NCBI GenBank assembly: GCA_009760855.2 | Contig: WPIO01000009.1 | Span: forward strand, 6,921,001-6,985,000 | Length of the DNA: 64,000 nucleotides | Reading direction: 5' to 3' | Origin: Cristatella mucedo | Taxonomy: Eukaryota; Bryozoa; Phylactolaemata; Cristatellidae | Part shown: positions 10,300 through 20,331 of the stretch, one piece after another | Position numbering within the stretch: position 1 is the stretch's first letter | How the letters are laid out: the number at the start of each line of letters is the position of its first letter | Notes under the pieces: generated by a model | What the model saw: only the letters and a program-made list of their open reading frames with translations | Databases searched by the model: none | Told to the model about the DNA's origin: nothing | Translations under genes and position numbers: made by a program

Positions 10300-12455
10300 C
10301 AAATTTCAGGCTCTTATTCGCACGCCCACTCGTACAAATGAGCTGAAACGCCGAGGCCTGTACCGCAATCCGATTTAGTTAGCCTCGAATCCACCACAAA
10401 TTAGATACACGGAGCTCCACAAATTTGGAATGTAAAAACACGGTGCATTTAAAATGTACCCACTAAATTTCGTACGATTCTACTCACGAGTTCTCACGAA
10501 GTACACTGAAATAATATTGCAGCCGCTCGGGCCAATACTGCAATCCGGCGAAATCCACTGCATTCCACAGTCCAACGAAAGAAGTCCTGTTGTAAAAGCT
10601 CCTTTTTCTGATTGCAAATGACAATACACAATGCAAACATTGTACTCATGAAATTTCACTTTCACTGGCACGGTCATTCTCGTACAATGTGCTGCACTCG
10701 ACTGCAAAAGGTCGGGCCTATGTGAAATCCTCTCCAATCCACCAAATCTACCGAAAAACGACTAGAAATAGATTGGGCCGAGCTCCAGTTTTTATTGCAT
10801 GTATTTTATTGTACCGTATTGCGTGGACATTCACTTAAAATAAAAAATATGTGCATCTGCGCTCTCAGGCAATTCGGGGCAATCGCCCGAAATGACCCGA
10901 GAAAATACCCCTAATCCACTCTGTCCCACTGCAAATCATCCTCAAATCGCCAACGTGAAGCTATAATTTACATTGAATATAAGACTTGAATCAGGTCAAA
11001 GTGCGCCCACAAAGTTTCCCACCATTGTGCATAGGCGTTCACATGCAATGCCGTACAATTGACTGTAGCGGCCCGGTTTCCTACTGCAATTCGCCTCTAT
11101 CCTCCGAGAAGTGACCAGAATGTATACACTAGAAGCTCTCATTTTGATTGCAAGCTGTTCTACTCTTCAGTTATTGCCTGCTCGCACAATTTCACTACAA
11201 CTGCCTCCACCATTCTGCAGTAATGCACTGCAATTGACTCGCAATGACCCCGGCCAACGTCGAAATCTACAGCAATCCGATGCAACATGCCCCGAAATTG
11301 GTGTCTTAATGCTCCAATTTTGAATGCATATTATGAAGAACACTGTTTAAAGTGAATCCGCGTCATTTTCAGCAATTGTGCTCGTACAATCTTGGGCAAT
11401 ACATGGCAATCTATCGGAATGGCTGGGCTCGAAGTACCAATCCGCTACAATACGTGACAAATCGACCACAAATTGACTGAGCGAAGCTCAAATTATCATT
11501 GCATTTTAAATATCACTGTGTTCAAAGTGAAACCGTAGAACTGTACAGCTATTTTGCACGGTAATTTTCAAAAACGCACGTCAATCGGCAGCAATTGCAG
11601 CAGCCAATATCTCAATCCTTAGGCACATTGAGGAGAAATCGCACGCAAGACGCCCCGATTCTCATTCCACATGACATCTCACTGAGCACTCACATACTTT
11701 CAACCCTCTCTGTGAATTCAATCTCGGGCAATCCGTAGCAATCGACGGCAATGGCCTGGTAAAATACGGCAATCTATAATAATAATTATTCTCTTGATAA
11801 AGCTCCCTCAGAGAGCTCAGAGAATCTCTTTCTAGGTGCTTTACATTTGCTGCAAAGAGAAAATCCATTATGATCCATCGAAAAGCACCGGAAAGTGACT
11901 CGGTCTAGCTCAAACTTTCTTATACGTATCACAGCTTACTGTGTTTAAAGTGCAATGACATCCTTTCAGCCAATCATGCACGTACAGTTACGAGAAATGA
12001 ATGGCAATCGACAGCAATAGCCCGGGCCATTACCCCAACCAGCGGCCAATCGACAAGAAATTGGCAGCGCGAAGCTCCAATTGTCATTGTATATAATATT
12101 TTGCTGCGTCCAAAGTGAAAACATAGCCTTTTCAAACTGCTTTGCTCGTTATCTGTCTGCCATGCACGGCAATCAATCGGTTGCCCGGGCCAATAACGCA
12201 ATTCATGCTATTCATGGACGATCGAGCAAAATTGGCTTCACGAAACTGCAACTCTTATTCCACGTAACATCTAACTGTACGCTCGCATAACTTGCATCCA
12301 TTATGCACGTTCAATCTCAGGTAATGCATGGCAATCGACGGCAATGGCAGGGGTGATACGCCAATCCATAACGTTCCGTTACAAATGTACTGACAGTTGC
12401 TGAGAAAAGCTCCAACTTTTGCGTATTGCAGCAGGCTGGCATTAAAAGTGCCGAT
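10300..12455 (+). repeat. SAT-A satellite, forward block (~170-180 bp unit)
   Basis: Diverged tandem copies. Recurring phrases in order: GAAGCTCCAATT, then a CAAAGTGAA phrase, then GCACGTACAAT, then GGCAATCGACGGCAATGG, then GGGCCAATAC. The AAAGTG phrase recurs at about 11,347, 11,523, 11,940 and 12,110, spaced 170-176 bp where undisturbed. Two monomer types seem to alternate: one with CATTCCACATGACATC (11,666), one with the CAAAGTG phrase. Monomers are very divergent, so the array is old. A LINE-A tail interrupts it at 11,775-11,880. Confidence 0.75.
11775..11880 (-). mobile_element. LINE-A 3' tail inside SAT-A
   Basis: Antisense hairpin tail: GATAAAGCTCCCTCAGAGAG, then CTCTTTCTAGGTGCTTTACA and TTTGCTGCAAAG. 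Only the 3' end is present, so this was a heavily truncated insertion. Confidence 0.85.
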
Positions 12456-13240
12456 GATTGCTATCGATTGAGGTCGCACAGTGAGTGAAATTATGAGCGA
12501 GCATAGTTAAATGTTCCGTGGAATGAAGAGTTACGGTTTTTTGCACACAAATTTGTCCATTTTTCATAAATTGAGCTATCGGTCCCGACCACTGGTGGGG
12601 ATTGCCTTACACTGCTGACAGTTAACGAGCAAAACACCTTGAAAATGCCACGTATTCACTTTGGACGAAACAGAACGTTATATGTAATGACAATTGGGGC
12701 TTGGAACTTCCAATTTCTAGTCAATTTGCAACAAGTTGAGTTGGGCTATTGGCCCGGACCATTGCTGTCGTTTTCCATTCATTGCTCGCGATTGTACGTG
12801 CACGATTGGTTGAAAGGTGTGATTGTTTTTTTCTTTGTTCTTTTCTTTGTATCTGCAGCTGTAATTCCACAAAACCATAAAGACTACGTGGGTACACAGG
12901 AGAGTTTTGTATAGCTCACTCATAGCCTAAGCGGCTTTCGGTACCCATTCATCAGCCAAAAGCCTCGGTCTTTAAAAACTGTGAGCTGTGACAGGTAAGA
13001 TAAATTTGATTTTGGCCCACTCTCTGGTGGTTTGCGATGGATCACAATGGACTGCTGTATTTGCCTGGGCCATTGCCGTAGATTTCCATGCATTGCCCTA
13101 GATTGAACGGTCAGAGCGGGTTTAAAATATGCACCACACAGTGAGATGTTACGTGGAATGAAAATTGGAGCTTGGTGAGGCCGATTTCTCGTCGATTAGC
13201 CACAGATTGCGGAATTGGTCCCTGCCAGCCTGTAAATGAT
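12455..13240 (-). repeat. SAT-A satellite, inverted block
   Basis: Same satellite as 10,300-12,455 on the opposite strand. CACTTTGGACG at 12,658 and TGACAATTGGGGCTTGG at 12,688 are reverse complements of the forward phrases at 12,060-12,118, and GTTCCGTGGAATGAAGAG at 12,512 reverses 12,251-12,265. The orientation switches near 12,455. A LINE-B 3' fragment lies at 12,845-12,985. Confidence 0.75.
12845..12985 (-). mobile_element. LINE-B 3' UTR fragment inside SAT-A
   Basis: Matches 29,520-29,660 (minus) and the reverse of 61,020-61,170: AAAGACTACGTGGGTACACA, GAGAGTTTTGTA, AGCGGCTTTCGGT and CAGCCAAA. Only about 140 bp of the 3' end is present. Confidence 0.8.
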
Positions 13241-13482
13241 ACATGCGCCCGATGGCTGCAACCCGGGTTATGCTGGTAACTCGGGTGAGCGCCGACTGAA
13301 TTGACTATCTGATTATTGGTCCAAATTATATTCAAATAGGCTACAAATATCATTCTCGTCGATTTCCGTTCGTCTGCAGAAAGACAGCGATTTCGAAAAC
13401 GATGATTTTTATTGTGCAGGTATGCAACGGCTGACCAGATCCAGGCGAAGATGCAGGGCCAGCTCACGAAAATTGAGCCCAT

Positions 13483-13980
13483 TTATCTCGAGAAGTAGCT
13501 CAAGATTGATGGCTGATTTGGGACAACCACTGATGCCTTCTTTGGGCGTCCCACAGAGCCTATCTGCACGCCTGGAGCAGCCTTCTTCGTTGATGCTCTT
13601 TCTTTTCTGCCACGAGTCTGAGCCGTATCAGATGCCGCTGCCGACGTTGCACCAATCTTGTCAGGATCTTCGTCCTCACTATCAGCCATACTACCCAGGC
13701 GAGCACTGGCGAACAGATTCCGCCCCTCCTGCATAATCTTTTCAGACCAGCGTGGGGCAACGAAGTTCCCGGGAAAATTGTCCAAGAACTAGCACACCAG
13801 CTCCATTGTGTTGTTGACAGCATAATTGCTAATATGTTTTAAATCGTCACTATAGCCAAATGTACGGATCATTCTTTCATTGAGATCATTAGCACCTAGT
13901 TCGTCGGATTATTTCGTCATGATTCTGGTAGTGCTGCTCATGAATCACGTCAACGGCATTTGTGACTTCGAAACACCATT
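13483..13980 (-). pseudogene. Unidentified gene fragment ending in a PIP-box-like motif
   Basis: The minus-strand frame from about 13,925 reads ELGANDLNERMIRTFGYSDD, then NYAVNNTMELVC, an in-frame TAG at 13,791-13,789, then FLDNFPGNFVAPRWSEKI, an acidic DSEDEDPD patch, a Lys/Arg-rich region, and ends QPSILSYFSR. Further upstream a different frame (AVDVIHEQHYQNHDEI) also looks coding, implying a frameshift near 13,920. Q-x-x-I-x-x-Y-F at the extreme C-terminus fits a PCNA-interacting motif. Options are a processed pseudogene of a replication or repair protein, or the C-terminus of a pogo/Tigger-type transposase, some of which bind PCNA. I cannot decide. Confidence 0.4.
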
Positions 13981-14059
13981 TTTTTTAGAGCAGCTACCCC
14001 CAAAATAAATAAATAATTTTCTTTTATAATAGTAGAAATTAGGCTACCCTGGTTACTAC

Positions 14060-14678
14060 CATAGGCTCATTTATTAGTTCGAGGCACATCTAAACGATTT
14101 GAGTAAAAAAAAAGTGGATAGTACGATGCCTTGCCTGGTGGGAGAGTAGTTAGGATAGGTAGGCTGAAGCCAAATAAAGTTGGACCTGAAAGTGGGTGAC
14201 AGAACCTTGAAGTTGACACTCTTCTACTTATTTGGGAGCCAGTACATGTTGGCGAGAAGAGGTGCGATATGCCAATTGAGATGCTCACGACACATAGGCC
14301 TAGGCTGCAGAGTTTCTCGCGAATCAACTCTACGCTCCTTATTGCTAAGGCTCTTAGACCGGCATGCAGTGAGTTTCAGCAATCGAGCCGGAATATCATG
14401 CATTCTTGTGCACATTTGGGTGTCGTAGCCTTGTGTAAGCTAACCTAAATTTTTAATAATATTGTATCGCTGGAAGTAGGCAGCCTTGACTCGTAGAGCT
14501 GACGTGGCAATCTATTGAAAGGTCACTTTAGAACAGGACACTTTGATTTCGTGCAGACACTACAAGAGACATGCTAGCAGAGCCAATCGTGACAGTTAAG
14601 CTTTCAAATTTCTGAGTCGCACCTGGTTTGCCCATTGATAGTATACTATTTTAATCGTGATTAAATTTAAGGAATTTT
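14060..14678 (-). mobile_element. LINE-A copy, 3' coding half (split by SINE-1)
   Basis: Antisense of the LINE-A ORF from its C-terminal third back to the segment encoding N-F-L-K-L-N-D-D (TTTAATCGTGATTAAATTTA). It lacks the 3' UTR and tail. It continues at 14,858-15,335 beyond a SINE-1 insertion, and frames are broken throughout. Confidence 0.85.
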
Positions 14679-14807
14679 GTATGGTCCAGCAATTAAGGTG
14701 TTCGCCCCATTCCCGACCAAGGTCTGGCTGAGGTCGTGGGCTCGAGCCCGGAGGCTTATGTGAAGCGCCTGAATAAAGATTAAGTTCTCTTGGGCGCTAT
14801 GCAAATG

Positions 14808-14812
<5 letters not shown>
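14679..14812 (+). mobile_element. SINE-1 copy inserted in LINE-A
   Basis: tRNA-derived head: A-box-like GGTCCAGCAATTAAGGTG and B-box-like GGGCTCGAGCCC, then the tail AGCGCCTGAATAAAGATTAA with GGGCGCTATGCAAATGAATT. The tail folds like the LINE-A hairpin. Followed by (TA)n. Confidence 0.85.

Positions 14813-14841
<29 letters not shown>
14811..14841. repeat. (TA)n microsatellite after SINE-1
   Basis: About 15 TA units directly following the SINE-1 tail, probably grown from the AT-rich end of the insertion. Confidence 0.95.
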
Positions 14842-14843
<2 letters not shown>

Positions 14844-14857
14844 ACCTGAATATTGAT

Positions 14858-15335
14858 TTTGTAATATATACAGCAAGGGAGTTGAGAGAGAGAGGGCGAG
14901 AGAGAGAGGTTTGGTTAAAGCATTGGTACTGTCGAATGCAATAGGCATACAAGTGATAGCCTAGATTGTGCTTGGCGATCACGTCAGCAAAGGGCATACA
15001 TTACAATATGAATACATTTGGAGTATACATTGTGAAAATAAATGGATCAACTACAGAACTCTAGGGTACCTGTACTGTTTTGGCTCTTCGTGTGAATTTT
15101 TCCGGTTGACAAGTGCTCTAGGGTCTCCCACTGAGATAGGAACTAAAGCATTGCAGTGCTGTGCTAGTGAGGCTCGGGCAAAATGAGAGAAGCCCATGAA
15201 GGACTTTCCGATCAGTGGTGCCAAAATTTGGTGAAATATGAAGCAAAAATTCAGATAGACTTTACCTAAGCCTGCATTTCTCAGACTAAGTTTTAAACCC
15301 AAAGCAATGCTGACTCAGAAGATTGATTAGCTTTG
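14858..15335 (-). mobile_element. LINE-A copy, reverse-transcriptase half (split by SINE-1)
   Basis: Minus-strand peptide FADVIAKHNLGYHLYAYCIR aligns with LADVIAKHYLGFHFYADDTQ of the best copy; the catalytic D-D is lost. 15,100-15,335 matches the coding stretch from GAGTCAGCATTGCTT to CTATCTCAGTGGGAGA. Decayed by indels. Confidence 0.85.
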
Positions 15336-15639
15336 AAAAATGATTGCAAATTACTTGGTAGCTTTAAAATTTCACTTATACAGTTTTGCTGCTTTGCCAT
15401 TACTACTTACACTGCCTCTGATAGATACGGCAGTAAATAGGGAATTATATTCTTTACATATTTACATTTAAAAGTTTCAATTACTTCAATCACCTTCATA
15501 ATAGAATCTTTATATGGAGAATGAACATGTATTCGGACTGAGAGATATTAATAATGAGGCTCCCAAATGTTTTCCTATCTCTGGTATGCAAATCCATAAT
15601 GAATGCATTTGAAGAGACTGCTAGATGCTACAAAACTGA

Positions 15640-17250
15640 GGCTCATACACTCTGTTAACCCAGCCCAAACTTTCTTTACTGTGATCAAAGACACTCGAAC
15701 GGGTCGTGGCGGACCAACTGAACTCGTATATAGAAACCTCACACCTTGCTAGTAAGTTCCAGTCTGGCTTTAGAGCAAATCACTCCACAGAGTCAGCATT
15801 GCTTCGGGTATACAACGACCTACTTAAGAATGCAGATATGGGTAGAATGCCTCTGCTTGTTTTGCTTGATCTTTCGGCAGCTTTTGATACCATCGATCAC
15901 AAAGTTCTTCTAGAGCGCCTCACATCTCGCCTGGGCATCACTGGCAATGCTCTGCAGTGGTTCAGGTCCTATCTCAGTGGGAGAATCCAGAGTATTGACG
16001 TTAATGGACAAAGATCATCTGAAGTACCTCTGAAATATGGAGTACCTCAGGGCTCAGTGCTAGTTCCGGTTCTTATCACGGTTTACACTCTGCCTCTTGC
16101 TGATGTGATTGCCAAGCACTATCTAGGCTTTCACTTCTATGCAGATGACACTCAGTTGTACCTTTGCTTTGATCCCTCACAGCCTTCGAGCACCTCAAAT
16201 TCTCTACACTCACTAGCTGCATCCATTGATGACATCCGCACATGGATGGCAGCAAATTTTCTAAAACTAAACGATGATAAAACTAACTTACTAGTTATGG
16301 GCAAACCCCGTGTGATCCAGAGATTGGAAAGGCTGACTCTCAAAATTGGCTCTGCGAGCATATATCCAGTTGAATCAGCTCAATATCTAGGTGTCATATT
16401 CCAAAGCGACCTCTCGTTAGACGACCACATCAGCTCCACAGTCAAATCCGCCTATTTTCAGCTTCATAACATTGCTAAAATTCGGGCCTGTTTAGATAAA
16501 AATACCACGTCCAAGTTGGTCCATGCATTCGTGACATCTCATCTCGACTTCTGCAACTCACTGCTCACTGGCCTACCAGCATGTGCGATCAGGCGATTGC
16601 AGCTTGTGCAAAACTCTGCAGCTAGGCTTGTCTGTCGTGAGCGTCGCAGTTGCCACATTACTCCACTTCTCGCCGACCTGCACAGGCTACCAGTCAAGCA
16701 ACGGATTGACTTCAAGGTTTTGTCCCTCACTTTTAGGTCCCTTCATTCTATGGCTCCAGCCTATCTGTCAGATATACTACCCCACCAGGCTAAGCATCGT
16801 ACCACCCGCTTTTCGGAATCCAACAGTCTAGAAATACCTCATACAAACCTTAAATCCGTTGGAGACTGTGCATTTAGTTCATATGCTCCCAAAGCCTGGA
16901 ACTCCCTCCCGACCTGCGTCAGAACATCCCCTGACCTGACCACATTTAAAAGAAACCTAAAAACACACCTATTTACGACAGCATTTAGTGGGTCCCTGTG
17001 ATTCGTCCTTGATGTGCTTATGCGTGCTGACACTGTGCATGCTGCCACTAACCACATTTGCATGCTGACCCTGTGCATTTCACCCCTAACCATATTATTC
17101 ATTTCGTTTGTTTTTTCAAGCATGATTTTACTTACCATTCAATTGCATATCACTTTACAGCAAATGTAAAGCGCCTAGAGAGAGAAAGTAAGTTCTCTGA
17201 GGGCACTTTATCAAGTGAATTATTATTATAATTATTATTATTATAACCAT
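15640..17250 (+). mobile_element. LINE-A best copy (5'-truncated L2/CR1-like retrotransposon)
   Basis: Contains the reverse-transcriptase and C-terminal domain, a 3' UTR (17,002-17,158), a hairpin tail (17,165-17,215) and ATT repeats to about 17,245. Sequence resembling the motif-1 region (N-Y-R-P-V-S in relatives) extends left to about 15,640 with frameshifts. No apurinic-like endonuclease domain is present, so it is a 5'-truncated, dead-on-arrival insertion. Confidence 0.93.
15685..17001 (+). CDS. LINE-A reverse transcriptase ORF (N-terminally truncated)
   Basis: Open from 15,685 (after TGA at 15,682-15,684) to TGA at 16,999-17,001. Upstream of the GTG at 15,706 the frame already matches the family (SKTLERV), so there is no true start here. 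Numbering from the GTG codon: LDLSAAFDTID at residues 54-64 (first catalytic Asp), YGVPQGSVL at 111-119, FYADD at 144-148 with both Asp intact, then the LKLNDDKT thumb motif near 187. The C-terminal region has NSLLTGLPAC and AWNSLP. The Gly usually following SVL is Val (SVLVPVL), possibly damaging. No endonuclease or zinc-knuckle region. Confidence 0.92.
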   Translation, partial: SKTLERVVADQLNSYIETSHLASKFQSGFRANHSTESALLRVYNDLLKNADMGRMPLLVLLDLSAAFDTIDHKVLLERLTSRLGITGNALQWFRSYLSGRIQSIDVNGQRSSEVPLKYGVPQGSVLVPVLITVYTLPLADVIAKHYLGFHFYADDTQLYLCFDPSQPSSTSNSLHSLAASIDDIRTWMAANFLKLNDDKTNLLVMGKPRVIQRLERLTLKIGSASIYPVESAQYLGVIFQSDLSLDDHISSTVKSAYFQLHNIAKIRACLDKNTTSKLVHAFVTSHLDFCNSLLTGLPACAIRRLQLVQNSAARLVCRERRSCHITPLLADLHRLPVKQRIDFKVLSLTFRSLHSMAPAYLSDILPHQAKHRTTRFSESNSLEIPHTNLKSVGDCAFSSYAPKAWNSLPTCVRTSPDLTTFKRNLKTHLFTTAFSGSL

Positions 17251-17469
17251 TTGAACCTATTGCACCTATTGCAGTACGCTTAGCCGCCAGCCTAGATTGG
17301 ATGGTATCGACTTTTCTGATATTGAATAACGATTAAACCAGTTTACTATTTACGCACAAATACAGAGGTTCCCAGAAACCAGATATAACCGTAAAATGCA
17401 GCTAATCAGCACAGCTCTTGGAACCTCCTGCGAGCACTGGGTATAATGTTCGAAATTACAAGAATGACC

Positions 17470-18000
17470 TTTGCTATATGACCACATCAGGTCCGCAATC
17501 ACGTCTGCCTACTTTCAGGTACATTCTGGTACATTGAATCAAAAAGAAATTGAAATTGAAGAAATTTAAGCAAAATATTAGCTGATTTTACGGCCTCATT
17601 TATACAACGCCAGAAGGGCCTTACCGGCTATCTCAAAGTCTTGCATTGGGCAAAAGATGGCCCACTGCATAACTCGAGCCCCCAAACTGGGCAGTGAAGA
17701 GTGACCAGCTTACATGTAGGCCAAGGCCCAGGGGCGCGTGTTGTTTGCTGTTTTTAGATGAGGTTACCACCTGATCAAATACTCTGTGAAACCCTATTTG
17801 GACAACTGCAGCTCACTGCTAGCCGGTCTTCCTGCTTGTGCAATGCAGTCATTTCAAACATTGGTAGCTGGACTTTTCTGTTGCGAACGTCACAATTACT
17901 ATATTTCGCCACAACTCGTACTCCGGCCATCTTACCAACCATCTGAAATCCTAGCTAATCAGGCTTTACATCATATCCTCCGTTCTTCGTACTGAAGTCG
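17470..18000 (+). mobile_element. LINE-A relic split by SINE-2
   Basis: 17,480-17,520 matches the D-D-H-I-S-S coding part (GACCACATCAGGTCCGCAAT). 17,786-17,920 encodes YLDNCSSLLAGLPACAM then ERHNYYISPQL, matching the NSLLTGLPAC region of LINE-A. The two parts flank an antisense SINE-2. More diverged than other copies. Confidence 0.7.
17575..17725 (-). mobile_element. SINE-2 copy
   Basis: Antisense: GGCTCGAGTTATGCAGTGGG, then CAATGCAAGACTTTGAGATA, then TAAGGCCCTTCTGGCG and ATAAATGAGGC, in the order seen at 48,245-48,374 and 33,215-33,385. Confidence 0.65.
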
Positions 18001-19990
18001 CTCAGCTTTGCCATCAAATTGCCTCGAAATGCGATGGAAAACATCGATTCGTTTTCTTCCAGAGCCTGAAACCACTACCAACTGATGGTTTACGATCCCT
18101 TGAAAATGATATAAGAAAGCCTACATGCTCGGTATTTGATTGGGCATGATGAAATTGTGAATAATATAATATAACCAGCCAATGGAGACGCTAACATAAG
18201 CAGCATTATTTTATCCAAAGATATTTAACGATCCGACACATTTTTTTAAATTGAATTATTACTATTACTATTTATATATCCACGGCTACGTTTTAAAGGA
18301 GATGATCGGCATCATAACTGTAAAAGAATTTTAAGATTGCATGCAGAGCAAAATGACAAAATCTTTCATTTACTGTAGAATCGCAATCCCAGTCATCTTG
18401 TCTGAGTTGAACCTGGTCTCAAGCAAATATAAACTTGACTTCTACGTCCACAGTCTTTCTTAGAGGTCCCATTACTCGTTCGTACCACCTTATCCACTTG
18501 GCCTCCGTAATCCGCAAGTAAGCTCTCTCACCTCAGGTGCTAGTCATCTCGCCATTCCTCAAAAATTATTTAAAACCGCTATTGGTTGGACCTCCAGTTC
18601 GTACAAATCTAAAGCCTGAAGCTCGCCTCTACTTCGGTCACCGTCTCCTTTTAATTTGCGGGGTCTATGTCTCTGACTTCCTCTTCGGCTCTCCTGACTT
18701 GGTAACGCTTTTCACGTTCTCTTTGATGCGTCGAATAGAGTTTGTCAGCTACCGTATATGAACCTATGACAACCAAGGCTTTGAGTGGGCTACAGAAAAT
18801 TCTACTGAGTAACAACCCCCCCCCCAGTCTGTATGGCTTTGTAGAGTTATACCCTGATAAATGAGATGCCGTGATTGCATAGTCTCCGAATAAGTGCTAA
18901 AAACCTTCTTGAGCTCACCAAACGTATTGACGAATTACGAAGTGGTGCTACGTGATCTTCTCGGAATCTAACCAGTCATCTTTTCATGATGAGATCGAGC
19001 GGCTGGTGCTTTTAAGCAGTGAGGGCCTGTGACCTACCTCCAAGCTTGCATTATTTCATGAAGCTTAGGCCAAGTCACTGCAGCTCTATTTTTGTGGTAC
19101 CAAATTCTTCTCTCGAAGCATGTAAAGAACTAAAACCAACAGGAAGAGGAATTCAAGCTCATTATCAAAGCGCTTCCTATCCTACGCAGATATACGTCAA
19201 AGCAAAGATAAGATTTCCTAAATTTTCTTGAATACATCACTCTGGAGCGAAGAATAGCAATGTCAGAGCTTAGATGTCATTTAGGGCTATGAGTCAAAAT
19301 CTCGTGGTCAATAAAACAGACTATCGCTCCCTTCCTGTCTAGCAACACACCATTGGCAGATGCAAGTGGAAAGTACACTTGACTGTTTCTATTGCCTAAC
19401 TTCTACTTCTAGGCTTGGGTGACAGTGCTAGCAGTGCAACTAATGGCTGCGTGGTTTTATGTGAAAACGTCGTCGCCTCCTGGATAGGGGCAGTCATAAG
19501 AGGTACACTAGTAAGTAAAGGCTATATCAGTTTATGGCAGCAGTCCTCTTTAAAGCCTCGTCCTAGTCATCAAAATATACAAATACCAGCTAATTTAACA
19601 GTCTCTTTATTTAGTGACAGAGTAGCTTTTAGGGCTATTGACACCACTGGCAGCTGCGATAACGGATTGCTCACCGTAGGAAATGAACCCACACCCTCAG
19701 GACCAAGGTCGTGAAATACAACTACCTTACGTTTTGTGCCATCACGGCTCACCAAGTTTCGCCAAAGGCCAGAAAAGCAACTGCAGCAGCATTAATGAAA
19801 ACAAGAGACCGGAGGAGGGACAGAGAGCATATCAGTAAAGATACGGATTAACGACTAGAGCATAAAATCATTAGTACCAAAAACCGTTTAGATTTCGAAC
19901 TTTGATCCCGGTATTGCATGCTATAAACTCATCGTCAAAACTGGGTGGCAGATAAAGTAACTGATCCAAATATTGAACGTTAGAAAATTT
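18000..19990. other. Unassigned stretch downstream of B4GALT
   Basis: No recognised gene or repeat. Short plus-strand frames (18,537-18,761; 19,415-19,714) have no family features. A C9 run lies near 18,817. Confidence 0.5.
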
Positions 19991-19997
19991 GGCAATC

Positions 19998-20003
19998 TTT
20001 ATT
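19998..20003 (-). promoter_or_regulatory. Candidate polyadenylation signal of B4GALT
   Basis: AATAAA on the minus strand, 153 nt after the stop codon of exon 6. It is the first exact match downstream. Short motifs like this also occur by chance. Confidence 0.45.
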
Positions 20004-20156
20004 ATAAACCTCACATAATTCAACGTCTTAGCCGGAAGAGTTTGCTATTTGGGATGCCACAAGCTCGACAGTTGGCAGATCAGACTACCTCTTTAGTGGG
20101 CCAGTTGCCGGAAGTTCATGGTTCTCGTGATTGAGTTATTTCTAATTTCTCAATCC

Positions 20157-20331
20157 TCATATGTTTCTTATGTATCCAGAAGAGCGGAACAGACTGAAGA
20201 TCAAGTCCTTGTTCACTGTGATGTTGACGAGTGTAAAAAGTGGTGAGTGCCTAATACCGGTGACGCTAAACAATGTTGTACTTAACCCCTCGTACTTGGA
20301 CCTTGCCTTGGAGTCTTGAAGTAGCCTGAAC
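20157..20331 (-). CDS. B4GALT: B4GALT exon 6 (C-terminus and stop)
   Basis: Acceptor TTCCGCTTTTAG (AG at 20333-20332); the first G completes the Arg codon of NPQR from exon 5. The frame reads FRLLQDSKARSKYEGLS, then HSPLFTLVNITVNKDL, and ends with TGA at 20159-20157. The pattern Arg-rich helix, (D/E)GL, then P-L-(Y/F)-T-x-x-x-I-x-V is the family C-terminus. NIT is a possible N-glycosylation site. The tail after it is about 20 residues longer than in many members. Confidence 0.92.

Noticed and set aside
14679-14812. A genuine tRNA gene at the SINE-1 heads
   Set aside because: The B-box-like sequence is there but no four-stem cloverleaf with a 3' acceptor closes, and the unit carries the repeat tail and recurs as a family.
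14667-14997. Minus frames with Tyr-Ile repeats
   Set aside because: They are produced by the (TA)n run after SINE-1; the same applies to 53,034-53,235.
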